From Stutzerimonas kunmingensis (GTDB lineage: Bacteria > Pseudomonadota > Gammaproteobacteria > Pseudomonadales > Pseudomonadaceae): a DNA stretch of 64,000 nt. Shown one piece after another: positions 16,978 through 25,563 of the stretch. Position numbers and translations under genes: made by a program. The DNA lies in the NCBI RefSeq assembly GCF_900114065.1, contig NZ_FORS01000001.1, positions 825,917 to 889,916 of the forward strand, read 5' to 3'. The notes under the pieces are model-generated. The model had not been told where the DNA came from, did no database searches, and worked only from the letters and a program-made list of their open reading frames with translations. Positions within the stretch are counted from its first letter, which is position 1, and each line of letters starts with the position of its first letter.

Positions 16978-17778
16978 TCAGGGCGCTGCCGCCATCACTT
17001 CGCAGAGCTTCCCGATCGCCCCCAGCATCTGGAAGCTCGGCCGCTCCAGCCCCTTGTCGGGGACTTCCAGTAATCGCCCATCGCGCACAGCACTGAGCTG
17101 CGGCCAGGCCTGCCACTCATCCAGCTGCGCACCACTGCCGGCCAGAATGACTTCAGGATCGCGAGCAAGCACGGCTTCGATGCTGACCTGAGGCGCCGCC
17201 TGGGTCAGATCGGCGAAAACATTCTGCCCACCACACACCTCGATCGCTTCGCTGATGATCTGCTGTCCGCCGAGGGTATACAGCGGGCGATTCCAGATCT
17301 GATAGAACACCCGCAGCGGTTGCTCACGTACATACTTCCGGCGCAGCTCGACCAAGCCCTGGCGAAAACGCTCGGCCAGTATCTCCCCTTCCTCGGCTCG
17401 ATTGACGGCATTGCCGACCACGACGAATTGTTCGGCCAGCCTTTCGAGACGGGTTTGCTCGACGACTAGAACAGGAATACCGAACTGCTGCAGCTGCTCT
17501 CGCTGGCTACGCGGCACGCTGTCCGGCCAGAGCAGGACGAGATCAGGACGCAGGCTGAGCAGGGTTTCCATTTCCACCTGGCCGTAGCGCCCAACCGAAG
17601 GTACCGACTGCAGCGCAGCTGGCCGCTCGCCGCCATCCAGAACGCCAACCAAGCGGTCGGCGGCATCGAGTTCGAGCATGATCTCGCTGAGCGATGGCGC
17701 CAGGCTCACCACCCGCTCGGCAGCCAACGCAAGCAATGACGCCAGGGAAAGAAGCGCGGCGAGCAGCAGACGTCGCAT
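16978..17778 (-). CDS. btuF: BtuF-like cobalamin-binding periplasmic protein
   Basis: A 266-residue class-III substrate-binding protein with signal peptide [20 protein letters not shown]. The N-lobe starts RVVSLAPSLSEIMLELDAAD, typical of BtuF/FhuD-type proteins, and a long backbone helix follows (residues about 115-145). It would deliver cobalamin to a BtuCD-type inner-membrane importer, which is not in the window. The ATG at 17778 is chosen because the signal peptide begins there. It overlaps the stop of the upstream membrane-protein gene by one base (ATGA context). Assignment to B12 rests on family similarity and adjacency to btuB; a haem or siderophore ligand is less likely. Confidence 0.8.
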   Translation of the reverse strand: MRRLLLAALLSLASLLALAAERVVSLAPSLSEIMLELDAADRLVGVLDGGERPAALQSVPSVGRYGQVEMETLLSLRPDLVLLWPDSVPRSQREQLQQFGIPVLVVEQTRLERLAEQFVVVGNAVNRAEEGEILAERFRQGLVELRRKYVREQPLRVFYQIWNRPLYTLGGQQIISEAIEVCGGQNVFADLTQAAPQVSIEAVLARDPEVILAGSGAQLDEWQAWPQLSAVRDGRLLEVPDKGLERPSFQMLGAIGKLCEVMAAAP

Positions 17779-18185
17779 CAATGCAATTGCCGCGGAATGC
17801 GGTAGAGCACCAGCAACACCAGGCTGCCAAATACCAGCAACAGGCGAGCAACCGGCTCCATGCCGAATAGCGCACCCGCAGCGCCGAACCAGGCCGGTAA
17901 TGAGGCGATCAGCAGACCGCGACGGCGCACACGCCGCAGATCGCTCCAGGCATCGTCTTCCTCCGGGCCATTTAGCGCCTGTTCGGTGGCGATCAGAGCA
18001 TGTTTGAAGCGGGTGAAGGCTCGCAGGCTGAAGAACAGCGAAACCAGGCCGGCAGCGAACAGCGGCAGCCCCCAATCGGCAAACACCACCGATGTGCGCC
18101 CAAGCACCAACACAGGCAGCACCATTAGCAGCGTATGCAGCCAGCCGTCACGTGCGAGCTGGCGAAGGGCGGCGGCTCGCGTCAC
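17778..18185 (-). CDS. small multi-pass membrane protein, unknown function
   Basis: A 135-residue protein with two predicted hairpins of membrane helices: [15 protein letters not shown] and [15 protein letters not shown] in the first half, [20 protein letters not shown] and [16 protein letters not shown] in the second. A soluble charged loop ([20 protein letters not shown]) separates them. I do not recognise a named family; similar proteins sit beside cobalamin-binding-protein genes in pseudomonads, as I recall. It overlaps both the ribA stop upstream and the btuF-like start downstream, so all three are likely co-translated. Confidence 0.75.
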   Translation of the reverse strand: MTRAAALRQLARDGWLHTLLMVLPVLVLGRTSVVFADWGLPLFAAGLVSLFFSLRAFTRFKHALIATEQALNGPEEDDAWSDLRRVRRRGLLIASLPAWFGAAGALFGMEPVARLLLVFGSLVLLVLYRIPRQLH

Positions 18186-18799
18186 GACTGCTCGGCTTCG
18201 CCCTGGTGAATCTCGCCGAGCATGTGGCCGAGCTTGCCGGCCTTGGTGGCGAGGTAGTTGCGGTTGTATGGGTTATGCGCGATCTGCAATGGCTTGCGCT
18301 CGGCGACGCGAATGCCGAAGCCCTGCAGCGCCTTGACCTTGCGCGGGTTGTTGGTCATCAGCTTGATCTCAGCGATGCCCAGGTGTTCGAGCATCGGCAG
18401 GCAAATAGCGTAGTCGCGCATGTCCGGGGCGAAGCCCAGGCGCTCGTTGGCCTCAACGGTATCGGCGCCGGCATCCTGCAGCTCGTAAGCGCGAATCTTG
18501 TTCAGCAGGCCGATACCACGGCCTTCCTGGCGCAGATAGAGCAGCACACCACGCCCCTCTTCGGCAATCGCGCGCAGCGCCGCTTCGAGCTGGAAGCCGC
18601 AGTCACAGCGCAGGCTGAACAACGCATCGCCGGTCAGGCACTCGGAGTGCAGACGACCCAGTACCGGCTTGCCATCGGCCACATCGCCGAGCGTCAGCGC
18701 GACATGTTCCTTGCCAGTGTCCTGGTCGAGAAAACCATGCATGGTGAACACGCCGAACGGCGTCGGCAGTTGGGAAGCGGCGACGAACACGACAGACAC
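18182..18799 (-). CDS. ribA: GTP cyclohydrolase II
   Basis: A 205-residue enzyme (GTG start at 18799) that opens GTP to the pyrimidine precursor of riboflavin. The zinc site [20 protein letters not shown] has the three Cys ligands. The catalytic block is [20 protein letters not shown], and TNNPRKV is conserved near the C-terminus. The GTG start giving [15 protein letters not shown] matches the length usual in Pseudomonas. An ATG at 18832 would add 11 residues and cannot be excluded. It is separate from the riboflavin operon, which carries its own RibBA with a degenerate version of this domain. Confidence 0.93.
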   Translation of the reverse strand: MSVVFVAASQLPTPFGVFTMHGFLDQDTGKEHVALTLGDVADGKPVLGRLHSECLTGDALFSLRCDCGFQLEAALRAIAEEGRGVLLYLRQEGRGIGLLNKIRAYELQDAGADTVEANERLGFAPDMRDYAICLPMLEHLGIAEIKLMTNNPRKVKALQGFGIRVAERKPLQIAHNPYNRNYLATKAGKLGHMLGEIHQGEAEQS

Positions 18800-18918
18800 G
18801 GGCGGAGATCCCAGAGGCAGAAAAGCGGACATTGTAACACCAACAAAAGGCGAGTCAGGCCGGAGAGTTTGCCGACGAAAGCGCCAATCGTGTCACCCAG
18901 AGAGCGGATGCGCAGGTG

Positions 18919-19566
18919 CTAGGAGGTCTTCGACTCCAGCACGAGCATACCCTGCTCCTCGCGCCAGCTGACGCGACCGAGGAAGCTCATGCCAAGCAGG
19001 GCCTCAGTGGGCGAGCCACCTTCGACGACAACCGCCTCCACCCCAATAACCTCGATTGCCCCAACTTTGACGCTGTTGAGGTGCACCCGCCAGGCCTTCG
19101 CCGTGCCGCTGGCGGTGTTCACCACCATCGGCCGTCCGTTGACCCGATAGTCGATACCCAAGCGGCGGGCCTGATGCTCGTTGATCGCCACCGAGGTAGC
19201 GCCGGTATCGACGAGAAACTGGATCGGCTGGCCATTGATAGTGCCGGCGATCCAGTAATGGCCGCCGGTGCCCTTGGCTACGCTCAGTTGGGTCTTGCTT
19301 GGTGTGGCGTAGGCGCCGCTGTATTCGCGGCTCAGGTTGTAGTGACGTTCGACGCCATCGACCCGCAGCACCGCGCCGCTGGCATCGGCACTGACTACCT
19401 GAACGCCACCTGGGCCGGTCTGCCCGACCTTGACCAGCTTGCGCTGGCCGTCGACATTGACCACCGCCGCTCCCGGAAACAGCCCGACCACCTGCACCAT
19501 GGATGCGGCCTGCGCCAGAGCGGGCGACAGCAAAAGGCTGGCGAACAGAATGTGGATGCTACGCAT
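18919..19566 (-). CDS. retropepsin-like aspartic protease (TIGR02281-type)
   Basis: A 215-residue exported protein with signal peptide MRSIHILFASLLLSPALAQA. An N-terminal domain (about 22-85) precedes the single-lobe aspartic protease fold. The active site is FLVDTGATSVAI, with the catalytic Asp in the DTGAT motif. A second hydrophobic-hydrophobic-Gly unit is EALLGMSFLGRVSW. Being a half-size pepsin it should work as a homodimer in the periplasm. The substrate is unknown. Confidence 0.85.
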   Translation of the reverse strand: MRSIHILFASLLLSPALAQAASMVQVVGLFPGAAVVNVDGQRKLVKVGQTGPGGVQVVSADASGAVLRVDGVERHYNLSREYSGAYATPSKTQLSVAKGTGGHYWIAGTINGQPIQFLVDTGATSVAINEHQARRLGIDYRVNGRPMVVNTASGTAKAWRVHLNSVKVGAIEVIGVEAVVVEGGSPTEALLGMSFLGRVSWREEQGMLVLESKTS

Positions 19567-19648
19567 GGCAATTTCCCTCGAAACCAGGCCCGGGCAGGAC
19601 GCCGATCATCCTTCAATGGCCAGCCGCCTGCAGCGACCGGACGCACAA

Positions 19649-20146
19649 TCAAACCAATAGCGCCACCAGCCCCTGCATAACGACCCAGGCCGCGACGCCT
19701 GCAAGGATGTCATCGAGCATGATCCCGAAACCGCCGTGGATATGCCGATCGACCCAACTGATCGGCCAGGGCTTGGCGATGTCCATTACGCGGAAGATGA
19801 CAAAACCGAGCAGCATCCAATACCAGCCTTCCGGCACCAGCCAGAAGGTGATCCAGATGCCGACGAACTCATCCCAGACGATGCCTTCGTGGTCATGCAC
19901 ACCGAGTTCGCGCGCCACCTTACCGCACAGCCAGACGCCGAACAGCATGGTCAGGCCGAGCATCAGCAGATAACCCCAGCCTGGCAGCAGTTGCCACAGC
20001 GGCACGAACGGCAGTGCTACCAGCGAACCCCAGGTTCCCGGTGCCTTGGGCATCAGCCCGGAGCCGAAGCCGAACGCCAGGTTGTGCCAGGGGTCGGACC
20101 AGACCAGGGTTTGCGGCTTGGCCGCGACTGGTGAGGATTCAGTCAA
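19649..20146 (-). CDS. pgpA: phosphatidylglycerophosphatase A
   Basis: A 165-residue membrane phosphatase that converts phosphatidylglycerophosphate to phosphatidylglycerol. Family motifs are FGSGLMPKAPGTWGSL, then DHEGIVWDEFVGIWI with its acidic residues, and the C-terminal FGIMLDDILAGV. Several hydrophobic helices span the protein. I chose a TTG start at 20146 because AAAGGA lies eight bases upstream. The frame is open to a GTG at 20194, directly against the thiL stop. It ends the riboflavin-nusB-thiL operon. Confidence 0.9.
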   Translation of the reverse strand: MTESSPVAAKPQTLVWSDPWHNLAFGFGSGLMPKAPGTWGSLVALPFVPLWQLLPGWGYLLMLGLTMLFGVWLCGKVARELGVHDHEGIVWDEFVGIWITFWLVPEGWYWMLLGFVIFRVMDIAKPWPISWVDRHIHGGFGIMLDDILAGVAAWVVMQGLVALLV

Positions 20147-20194
20147 AACAGCGTTCCTTTCTCGGATCGGAGGTAAGCGATCGCATCGCAGCAC

Positions 20195-21157
20195 TTACGC
20201 ATTGAAATGGTTGTAACCACGTTCGGACACAGCGACTTCATTACCCGCCGCATCGATCAGCTGCACACCCTCCCCTGCCAACACCCGGCCGATGACCTGT
20301 ACCGGCCAGCCGGCGGCCTGCAGTGATACGAGCTCAGCAGCCGGCAGGGTGAACGCCAGCAGGTAGTCGTCGCCGCCGGCCAGCGCGCAACGCAGCGCTT
20401 CGGCGTCGCCGGCGAAGCGCCGCAAAGGTTCGGACAGCGGCAGGCGATCACGTACGATCTGCAAGGCCACGCCCGAAGCCTTGGCGATATGCCCACAATC
20501 GGCCAGCAGACCGTCGGAGATATCCAGCGCTGCAGTGGCCTTGCCTCGCAGCGCTTCACCCAGGGCCAGCTGCGGTTGCGGCGACCAGTAGCGTGCCAGC
20601 AGGTGTTCGGCGACGTCCGCATCGGCTTCGGCCTGGCGCAGCACCAGCGGCAGGGCACCGGCCGCCTCACCGAGCACACCGCCGACACAGAGCAGATCAC
20701 CGACCTGCGCGCCAGACCGAACCAGCGCCAGCCCGGACGGCACCCGGCCGAACACGGTGACGGTCAGGCTCAGCGGGCCGCGGGTAGTGTCGCCACCAAT
20801 CAAACGCAGGCTGCAATCAAGCGCCATCGAATCCAGGCCACGGGCAAGTTCCGCCAGCCAGAGTGGATCGCCAGCAGGCAAGGTCAGGGCAAGGGTGAAG
20901 CCGATGGGCGTGGCGCCCATGGCGGCGAGATCACTGGCGGCCACGGCCAACGAGCGCTGGCCGAGCAGGAAGGGATCGCAGGGATCGGGGAAATGTACCC
21001 CGGCGACCAGGGTATCGGTGGAAACCGCCAGCTGTTCGCCGACCGGAAGCTGCAGCAGGGCACAATCATCGCCGATGCCGAGAACAACTTCGCCGCCAGC
21101 CCTGGCACAAGCGGCGGCGGCGAAGTAGTGACGGATCAGCTCGAACTCACCCAGCAA
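20195..21157 (-). CDS. thiL: thiamine-monophosphate kinase
   Basis: A 320-residue enzyme of the PurM/ThiL superfamily that phosphorylates thiamine monophosphate to thiamine diphosphate. Motifs are GEFELIRHYF at the N-terminus, GIGDDCALLQLP, STDTLVAGVHFP (Mg/ATP-binding Asp residues) and DISDGLLADCGHIAKASG. The start codon is TTG at 21157, which places the conserved GEFELI at residues 3-8. It is 12 bases downstream of nusB. The ribH-nusB-thiL-pgpA order is standard in gammaproteobacteria. Confidence 0.95.
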   Translation of the reverse strand: MLGEFELIRHYFAAAACARAGGEVVLGIGDDCALLQLPVGEQLAVSTDTLVAGVHFPDPCDPFLLGQRSLAVAASDLAAMGATPIGFTLALTLPAGDPLWLAELARGLDSMALDCSLRLIGGDTTRGPLSLTVTVFGRVPSGLALVRSGAQVGDLLCVGGVLGEAAGALPLVLRQAEADADVAEHLLARYWSPQPQLALGEALRGKATAALDISDGLLADCGHIAKASGVALQIVRDRLPLSEPLRRFAGDAEALRCALAGGDDYLLAFTLPAAELVSLQAAGWPVQVIGRVLAGEGVQLIDAAGNEVAVSERGYNHFNA

Positions 21158-21169
21158 GGCGAGCAGCCC

Positions 21170-21655
21170 TCAGCGCTTGTGATTGCGCACTTCGGCGCTG
21201 CGCAGCGTGGGGGCCAGCTTGTCCAGCACGCCGTTGACGAACTTGTGCCCGTCGGTGGCGCCATAGACCTTGGCCAGCTCGATGCCTTCGTTGATGACCA
21301 CGCGGTAAGGCACGTCGATGCGCTGCATCAGCTCGTAGGTGGACAGCCGCAGAATCGCCAGCTCCACCGGATCGAGCTCCTCCAGCGGACGGTCGAGATT
21401 CGGCGCGATGGCACCGTCGACTTCGCTCTTGCTACGTGCGACACCGGTCAACAGCTCGTGGAAGTAGCTGCCGTCCACCCCGGAGAAATCGTTGTCGACG
21501 CGGAACTGCGCCTCGATTTCGTTGAGGCTCTGACCGGCCATGTGCCACTGATACAGCGCCTGCATCGCCAGGCTGCGGGCAACCCGGCGCGTGGCGATCT
21601 TGCCCTTGGCCTTGGGCTGGGGAGCGTCCTGGCTATCGTCGTGATTCAGGCTCAC
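21170..21655 (-). CDS. nusB: transcription antitermination protein NusB
   Basis: A 161-residue all-helical protein that binds boxA RNA with S10 (NusE) during rRNA antitermination. Conserved stretches are [25 protein letters not shown] and [20 protein letters not shown], then [20 protein letters not shown]. The start is GTG at 21655, sharing GTGA with the ribH stop. The frame is open further upstream to 21838, but that part is the shadow of ribH. The N-terminal 25 residues are a flexible charged extension. Confidence 0.95.
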   Translation of the reverse strand: MSLNHDDSQDAPQPKAKGKIATRRVARSLAMQALYQWHMAGQSLNEIEAQFRVDNDFSGVDGSYFHELLTGVARSKSEVDGAIAPNLDRPLEELDPVELAILRLSTYELMQRIDVPYRVVINEGIELAKVYGATDGHKFVNGVLDKLAPTLRSAEVRNHKR

Positions 21656-22128
21656 TTCGCCTCCAGCTGCGACAGCAGGCTCACCATTTCCAGTGCGGAA
21701 AGTGCGGCTTCGGCGCCCTTGTTGCCGGCCTTGGTGCCGGAGCGCTCGATGGCCTGTTCGATGGAATCGACGGTCAGTACGCCGAAGGCGACCGGCACAC
21801 CGAATTCCATGGAAACCTGAGCCAGACCCTTGGTGCATTCGCCGGCAACGTATTCGAAGTGCGGCGTGCCGCCACGAATGACCGCACCGAGAGCGACGAT
21901 GGCGTCGTATTCACCCTGCTGGGCGACCTTCTGCGCAACCAGCGGAATCTCGAAGGCACCCGGTGCACGGATGATGGTGATGTCGTTCTCGCTGACGCCG
22001 TGGCGAACCAGCGCATCGACCGCGCCGCTGACCAGGCTCTCGACGACGAAGCTGTTGAAGCGGCCTACGACCAGGGCGTATTTGCCCTGCGGGGCGATGA
22101 AGGTTCCTTCGATGGTCTTCAGGGGCAT
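21652..22128 (-). CDS. ribH: 6,7-dimethyl-8-ribityllumazine synthase
   Basis: A 158-residue enzyme that condenses the ribityl pyrimidine with 3,4-dihydroxy-2-butanone 4-phosphate in riboflavin synthesis. The diagnostic motifs are [34 protein letters not shown] and [12 protein letters not shown]. The catalytic His is in TPHFEYV. It sits between ribBA and nusB, overlapping nusB by four bases. A GC-rich hairpin at 22159-22181 separates it from ribBA. Confidence 0.96.
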   Translation of the reverse strand: MPLKTIEGTFIAPQGKYALVVGRFNSFVVESLVSGAVDALVRHGVSENDITIIRAPGAFEIPLVAQKVAQQGEYDAIVALGAVIRGGTPHFEYVAGECTKGLAQVSMEFGVPVAFGVLTVDSIEQAIERSGTKAGNKGAEAALSALEMVSLLSQLEAK

Positions 22129-22158
22129 GGGTGCTTTCTCATCTCTTTAAAGAACGAA

Positions 22159-22181
22159 GGCGCCGCGGACTGCGCGGCGCC
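22159..22181 (-). promoter_or_regulatory. GC-rich intercistronic hairpin between ribBA and ribH
   Basis: GGCGCCGC and GCGGCGCC form a perfect eight-base-pair stem around a seven-base loop. On the minus strand it is followed by TTCGTTCTTT. It could act as a partial terminator or as an RNA-processing/stability element tuning ribH relative to ribBA. Confidence 0.45.
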
Positions 22182-22186
22182 TCTGA

Positions 22187-23266
22187 TTATTCGGCCGGGA
22201 GGTATTCTACAACTTCCAGATCAAAGCCGGATATCGCGTTGAACTTCATCGGCGCGCTCATCAGGCGCATCTTGCGTACACCAAGATCACGCAGGATCTG
22301 CGAACCGGCACCGACGGTGCTGTAGGTCGCCGGGGTCGGCGGCTGCTGACGGGTCAGCTGCGCCAGCAACTGCGGGCCGGTCAGCGGGTTGCCGAGCAGC
22401 AGCACAACGCCCTTGCCGGCCTTGGCCACTTCGCTCATTGCCGCGCGCAGGCTCCAGCGACCCGGCACGGTGACCAGCAGCAGATCACGCAGCGGCTCCA
22501 TGTTGTGCACGCGCACCAGCGTGGGTTCTTCCGGGGAGATTTCACCGCGGGTCAGTGCCATGTGCACGGTGTCCTCGACGCCGTCGCGGTAGGTGACCAG
22601 GTTGAACTGACCCAGCTCGGTTTCCAGCGGCTGCTCGGAAACCCGCTCGACTGTGCGCTCGTGGATCATGCGGTAGTGGATCAGGTCGGCGATGGTGCCG
22701 ACCTTCAGCCCGTGCTGCTCGGCGAACAGCTCAAGCTCCGGGCGGCGCGCCATGGTGCCGTCGTCGTTCATGATCTCGCAGATCACGCCGGATGGTTCGA
22801 AGCCCGCCATGCGCGCCAGATCACATGCCGCCTCGGTGTGACCGGCACGCGCCAGTACGCCGCCCGGTTGCGCCATCAACGGGAAGATGTGACCCGGGCT
22901 GACGATGTCCTCGGCTTTCGCTGCTCGCGCTACAGCTGCCTGCACGGTACGAGCGCGGTCGGCCGCGGAAATGCCGGTGGTCACGCCTTCAGCCGCCTCG
23001 ATGGAAACGGTGAATTTGGTGCCGAAACCGGAACCATTGCGCGGCGCCATCAGCGGCAGTTTGAGCAGCTCACAGCGCTCGCGGGTCATCGGCATGCAGA
23101 TCAGGCCGCGGGCGAAGCGTGCCATGAAGTTGATGTGCTCGGCGGTGACGCATTCGGAGGCGACGATGATGTCGCCCTCGTTCTCGCGGTCCTCGTCATC
23201 CATGAGGATGACCATCTTGCCGGCGCGGATGTCTTCGATCAGTTCTTCAGCGGTATTGAGCGCCAT
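22187..23266 (-). CDS. ribBA: 3,4-dihydroxy-2-butanone-4-phosphate synthase with degenerate GTP cyclohydrolase II domain
   Basis: A 359-residue RibBA-type protein. The N-terminal half (1-205) is an intact DHBP synthase: DDEDRENEGDIIVASECVTA, then GHTEAACDLARMAG. The C-terminal half has the GTP cyclohydrolase II fold but lacks its three zinc Cys residues and the RxEGRGIGL block. It instead reads VRVHNMEPLRDLLLVTVPGR and KGVVLLLGNPLTG. It therefore supplies only the butanone phosphate; the GTP step falls to the separate ribA at 18182-18799. The ATG at 23266 is preceded by GGAGACGC. It lies between ribE and ribH in the operon. Confidence 0.95.
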   Translation of the reverse strand: MALNTAEELIEDIRAGKMVILMDDEDRENEGDIIVASECVTAEHINFMARFARGLICMPMTRERCELLKLPLMAPRNGSGFGTKFTVSIEAAEGVTTGISAADRARTVQAAVARAAKAEDIVSPGHIFPLMAQPGGVLARAGHTEAACDLARMAGFEPSGVICEIMNDDGTMARRPELELFAEQHGLKVGTIADLIHYRMIHERTVERVSEQPLETELGQFNLVTYRDGVEDTVHMALTRGEISPEEPTLVRVHNMEPLRDLLLVTVPGRWSLRAAMSEVAKAGKGVVLLLGNPLTGPQLLAQLTRQQPPTPATYSTVGAGSQILRDLGVRKMRLMSAPMKFNAISGFDLEVVEYLPAE

Positions 23267-23277
23267 GGAGCGTCTCC

Positions 23278-23940
23278 TCAATTCTTCAGGTAGCCGTGCT
23301 CGGCGAGAAAACCTTCGGTGAGCCCCGAGGCCTTGGGTTCGGCGGCCTTGTCGCCCATCATCAGGCGCTCCAGGTAACGCGCCAGCAGGTCGACTTCCAG
23401 GTTCACCTGCCGCCCGGGGCGGTAGTCGGCCATGATGGTTTCGCCGAGGGTGTGCGGCACGATGGTCAGCTCGAACTCCGCGCCGTTGACCGCATTGACC
23501 GTGAGGCTGGTGCCGTCCACGGTGATCGAGCCCTTGAGCGCGATGTACTTGGCCAGCTCGCGCGGCGCACGGATGCGGAACTGCACGGCGCGGGCGTTAT
23601 CTTCACGCGCCACGACCTCGCCGACGCCGTCGACGTGACCGCTGACCAGGTGCCCGCCGAGGCGGCTGGTAGGCGTCAGGGCCTTCTCCAGATTGACCCG
23701 ACTGCCGGCCTTGAGGTCGATAAAGGCGGTGCGCGCCAGGGTTTCGCGGCTGACGTCGGCCCAGAAGCCGTTGCCCGGCAGCTCCACCGCAGTCAGGCAG
23801 ACGCCGTTGACAGCGATGCTGTCGCCCAGTTTGACGTCGCCCAGATCCAGCTTGCCGGTTTCGACCAGCACGCGTACGTCGCCGCCCTTGGGCGTGAGCG
23901 CACGGATGGTGCCGATGGCTTCGATTATTCCGGTGAACAT
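23278..23940 (-). CDS. ribE: riboflavin synthase, alpha subunit
   Basis: A 220-residue riboflavin synthase built of two lumazine-binding repeats. The N-terminus is MFTGIIEAIGTIRAL. The first barrel has SIAVNGVCLTAVEL and the second has GSITVDGTSLTVNAV. It dismutates two lumazines to riboflavin. It is the first gene after the FMN riboswitch on this strand and is followed after 11 bases by ribBA. Some annotations call this gene ribC. Confidence 0.96.
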   Translation of the reverse strand: MFTGIIEAIGTIRALTPKGGDVRVLVETGKLDLGDVKLGDSIAVNGVCLTAVELPGNGFWADVSRETLARTAFIDLKAGSRVNLEKALTPTSRLGGHLVSGHVDGVGEVVAREDNARAVQFRIRAPRELAKYIALKGSITVDGTSLTVNAVNGAEFELTIVPHTLGETIMADYRPGRQVNLEVDLLARYLERLMMGDKAAEPKASGLTEGFLAEHGYLKN

Positions 23941-23975
23941 GTGGCCTCCCGAGGAAGGCGGGTAAAACGCTGCAT
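23925..23975 (-). CDS. possible 16-codon leader peptide overlapping the ribE start
   Basis: The minus strand carries ATG at 23973-23975 with AGGAG nine bases upstream. It encodes MQRFTRLPREATCSPE and stops at 23925-23927, inside ribE. Its stop passes the ribE ATG by 14 bases, so ribosomes could re-initiate there. The ribosome-binding site is the 3' edge of the palindrome at 23986-24004. The ORF is short and unproven. Confidence 0.3.
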   Translation of the reverse strand: MQRFTRLPREATCSPE

Positions 23976-23985
23976 ACGACGAACT

Positions 23986-24004
23986 CCTGTTTTTGAAAAA
24001 CAGG
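23986..24004 (-). promoter_or_regulatory. perfect palindrome next to the leader ribosome-binding site
   Basis: CCTGTTTTT-C-AAAAACAGG on the minus strand is a perfect 19-base palindrome. A hairpin in RNA would need some bases of the centre as loop, leaving about seven pairs. Its end (CAGG) runs straight into AG, forming the AGGAG before the short leader ORF. It lies about 57 bases after the FMN aptamer, where an expression platform is expected. Confidence 0.45.
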
Positions 24005-24060
24005 GCGCTACGGATCGATAGGGATGCATGACGGGCGCACGGACGACGTCCATCGGGATA

Positions 24061-24335
24061 TCCCGCTCTCTCTCATCCGGACTATACCGTCGGCCCCGGA
24101 ATCACACCGGGTCTGCTGACCTTGCCTAAGCAAGCGCTCGCGGGCTAGACGCGATTGAAAGCTACTGCGCGCAGAGCATGCTGCGTTGTGGTCCTCCTCG
24201 AAGTGCTCATTTACCGAGGTAAACTCCGCCTTCTCGTCGAATCACGCATTGCCTGCTCAGCGCTCGCTACGCTTTCATCCTTATAACTGCGCCATTACCG
24301 CCGGTGGGGAATCGCACCCCGCCCTGAGAACGTTG
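24061..24335 (-). ncRNA. FMN riboswitch (RFN element)
   Basis: Read on the minus strand, the RFN blocks occur in order. GTTCTCAGGGCGGGGTGCGA and TTCCCCACCGGCGGTAAT lie at about 24335-24296. After an insert of about 150 bases come AGCCCGCGAGCGC, GGTCAGCAGACCCGGTGTGA, TTCCGGGGCCGACGGTATAG and TCCGGATGAGAGAG, ending near 24061. It binds FMN and is placed to repress ribE and downstream genes. A perfect hairpin, GGGCCGC-AA-GCGGCCC, sits directly 5' of the aptamer. Unusually, ribD lies upstream of the element and so is not under it. Confidence 0.93.
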
Positions 24336-24462
24336 GGCCGCTTGCGGCCCGGCAGCGTTTTTAACACAAATAGCGGCGCGGGGCAGCCCGATATCGCCAG
24401 ATAGCAGCTATGAGGGTGCAAGACACAGGCTATCGGCGGACACAGCCGACACGGGTTGCCGA

Positions 24463-25563
24463 TCAGCTGGCCGGACGCGCCACCATCTTCCAGTCGTCAC
24501 CCACCGCACGGATGTCGACGATCTTCAGCTCGCTCGCCTCGCTCATGCGCTCCAGAGGCAGCTCCAGCAGCGGCCGTGCGGAGGAGCCGAGAAACTTGGC
24601 GGCCATGAATATCTGGTATTCGTCGATCAACCCGAGGCTGGCAAACGCACCAATCAGCCGCGGGCCCGCTTCGACCAGCACCTCGTTGGCCCCGCGCGCG
24701 GCCAGTTCCCGCAGCAGTGCGACCAGATCGACCCGCTCCTGCCCCAGCACCAGTGCCTCATGGCCCGCTGCACGATAGGCCTCCTCGCAGCCCGGCACGG
24801 CCGTAGCGACCAACGCCGGACCAGCCTGGAAGAACGGCGCTTCCAGCGGCACGCGCAACCGGCCATCGACCAGCACTCGCAACGGCGGACGTTGCAGCGC
24901 CAGCGCAGTCGTTTCCGCATCCAGCCCTAGCTCGTCTCCGCGCACGGTCAGCCGCGCGGCATCCATGAGCACCGTATCGGCGCCGGTCAGCACGACGCTG
25001 GAACGGGCGCGCAGGCGCTGCACCTCGGCGCGCGCGGCCGGCCCAGTGATCCACTGACTCTCGCCGCTGGCCATCGCGGTGCGCCCGTCCAGGCTCATCG
25101 CCAGCTTGGCACGAACAAACGGCAGGCCGCTTTCCATACGTTTGATAAAGCCGCAGTTGAGCTCCCGTGCCTCGAACTCCAGCACCCCGCTGGCGACCTC
25201 GATGCCGGCGCTACGCAACAGCTCCAGACCGTTCCCGGCGACCTGCGGATTGGGATCCTGCATGGCCGCCACCACGCGGCCGACGCCGGCCTTGACCAGC
25301 GCTTCGGCACAGGGCGGCGTGCGCCCGTAATGGCTGCAGGGTTCGAGGGTGACGTAGGCGGTGGCACCGCGGGCGCGCTCACCCGCCTGGCGCAACGCGT
25401 GGACCTCAGCATGCGGCTCACCGGCACGCACGTGCCAGCCTTCACCGACCAACTCACCATCAGCGACGATGACGCAGCCGACCCGCGGGTTCGGGTGGGT
25501 CGAATACAGCCCCTTACGCGCCAACTGCAGTGCGCGGGCCATCCAGGCGTGATCGGTAGTCAT
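24463..25563 (-). CDS. ribD: bifunctional riboflavin deaminase/reductase
   Basis: A 366-residue two-domain enzyme of riboflavin synthesis. The N-terminal deaminase has [10 protein letters not shown], the HAE motif (H51, E53) and [12 protein letters not shown] (C76, C85 zinc ligands). The C-terminal reductase begins about residue 148 ([20 protein letters not shown]) and includes [12 protein letters not shown]. The ATG at 25563 overlaps the nrdR stop (ATGA). The open frame runs on upstream to 26082, but that stretch is the nrdR shadow. It is followed by the FMN riboswitch and ribE. Confidence 0.95.
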   Translation of the reverse strand: MTTDHAWMARALQLARKGLYSTHPNPRVGCVIVADGELVGEGWHVRAGEPHAEVHALRQAGERARGATAYVTLEPCSHYGRTPPCAEALVKAGVGRVVAAMQDPNPQVAGNGLELLRSAGIEVASGVLEFEARELNCGFIKRMESGLPFVRAKLAMSLDGRTAMASGESQWITGPAARAEVQRLRARSSVVLTGADTVLMDAARLTVRGDELGLDAETTALALQRPPLRVLVDGRLRVPLEAPFFQAGPALVATAVPGCEEAYRAAGHEALVLGQERVDLVALLRELAARGANEVLVEAGPRLIGAFASLGLIDEYQIFMAAKFLGSSARPLLELPLERMSEASELKIVDIRAVGDDWKMVARPAS

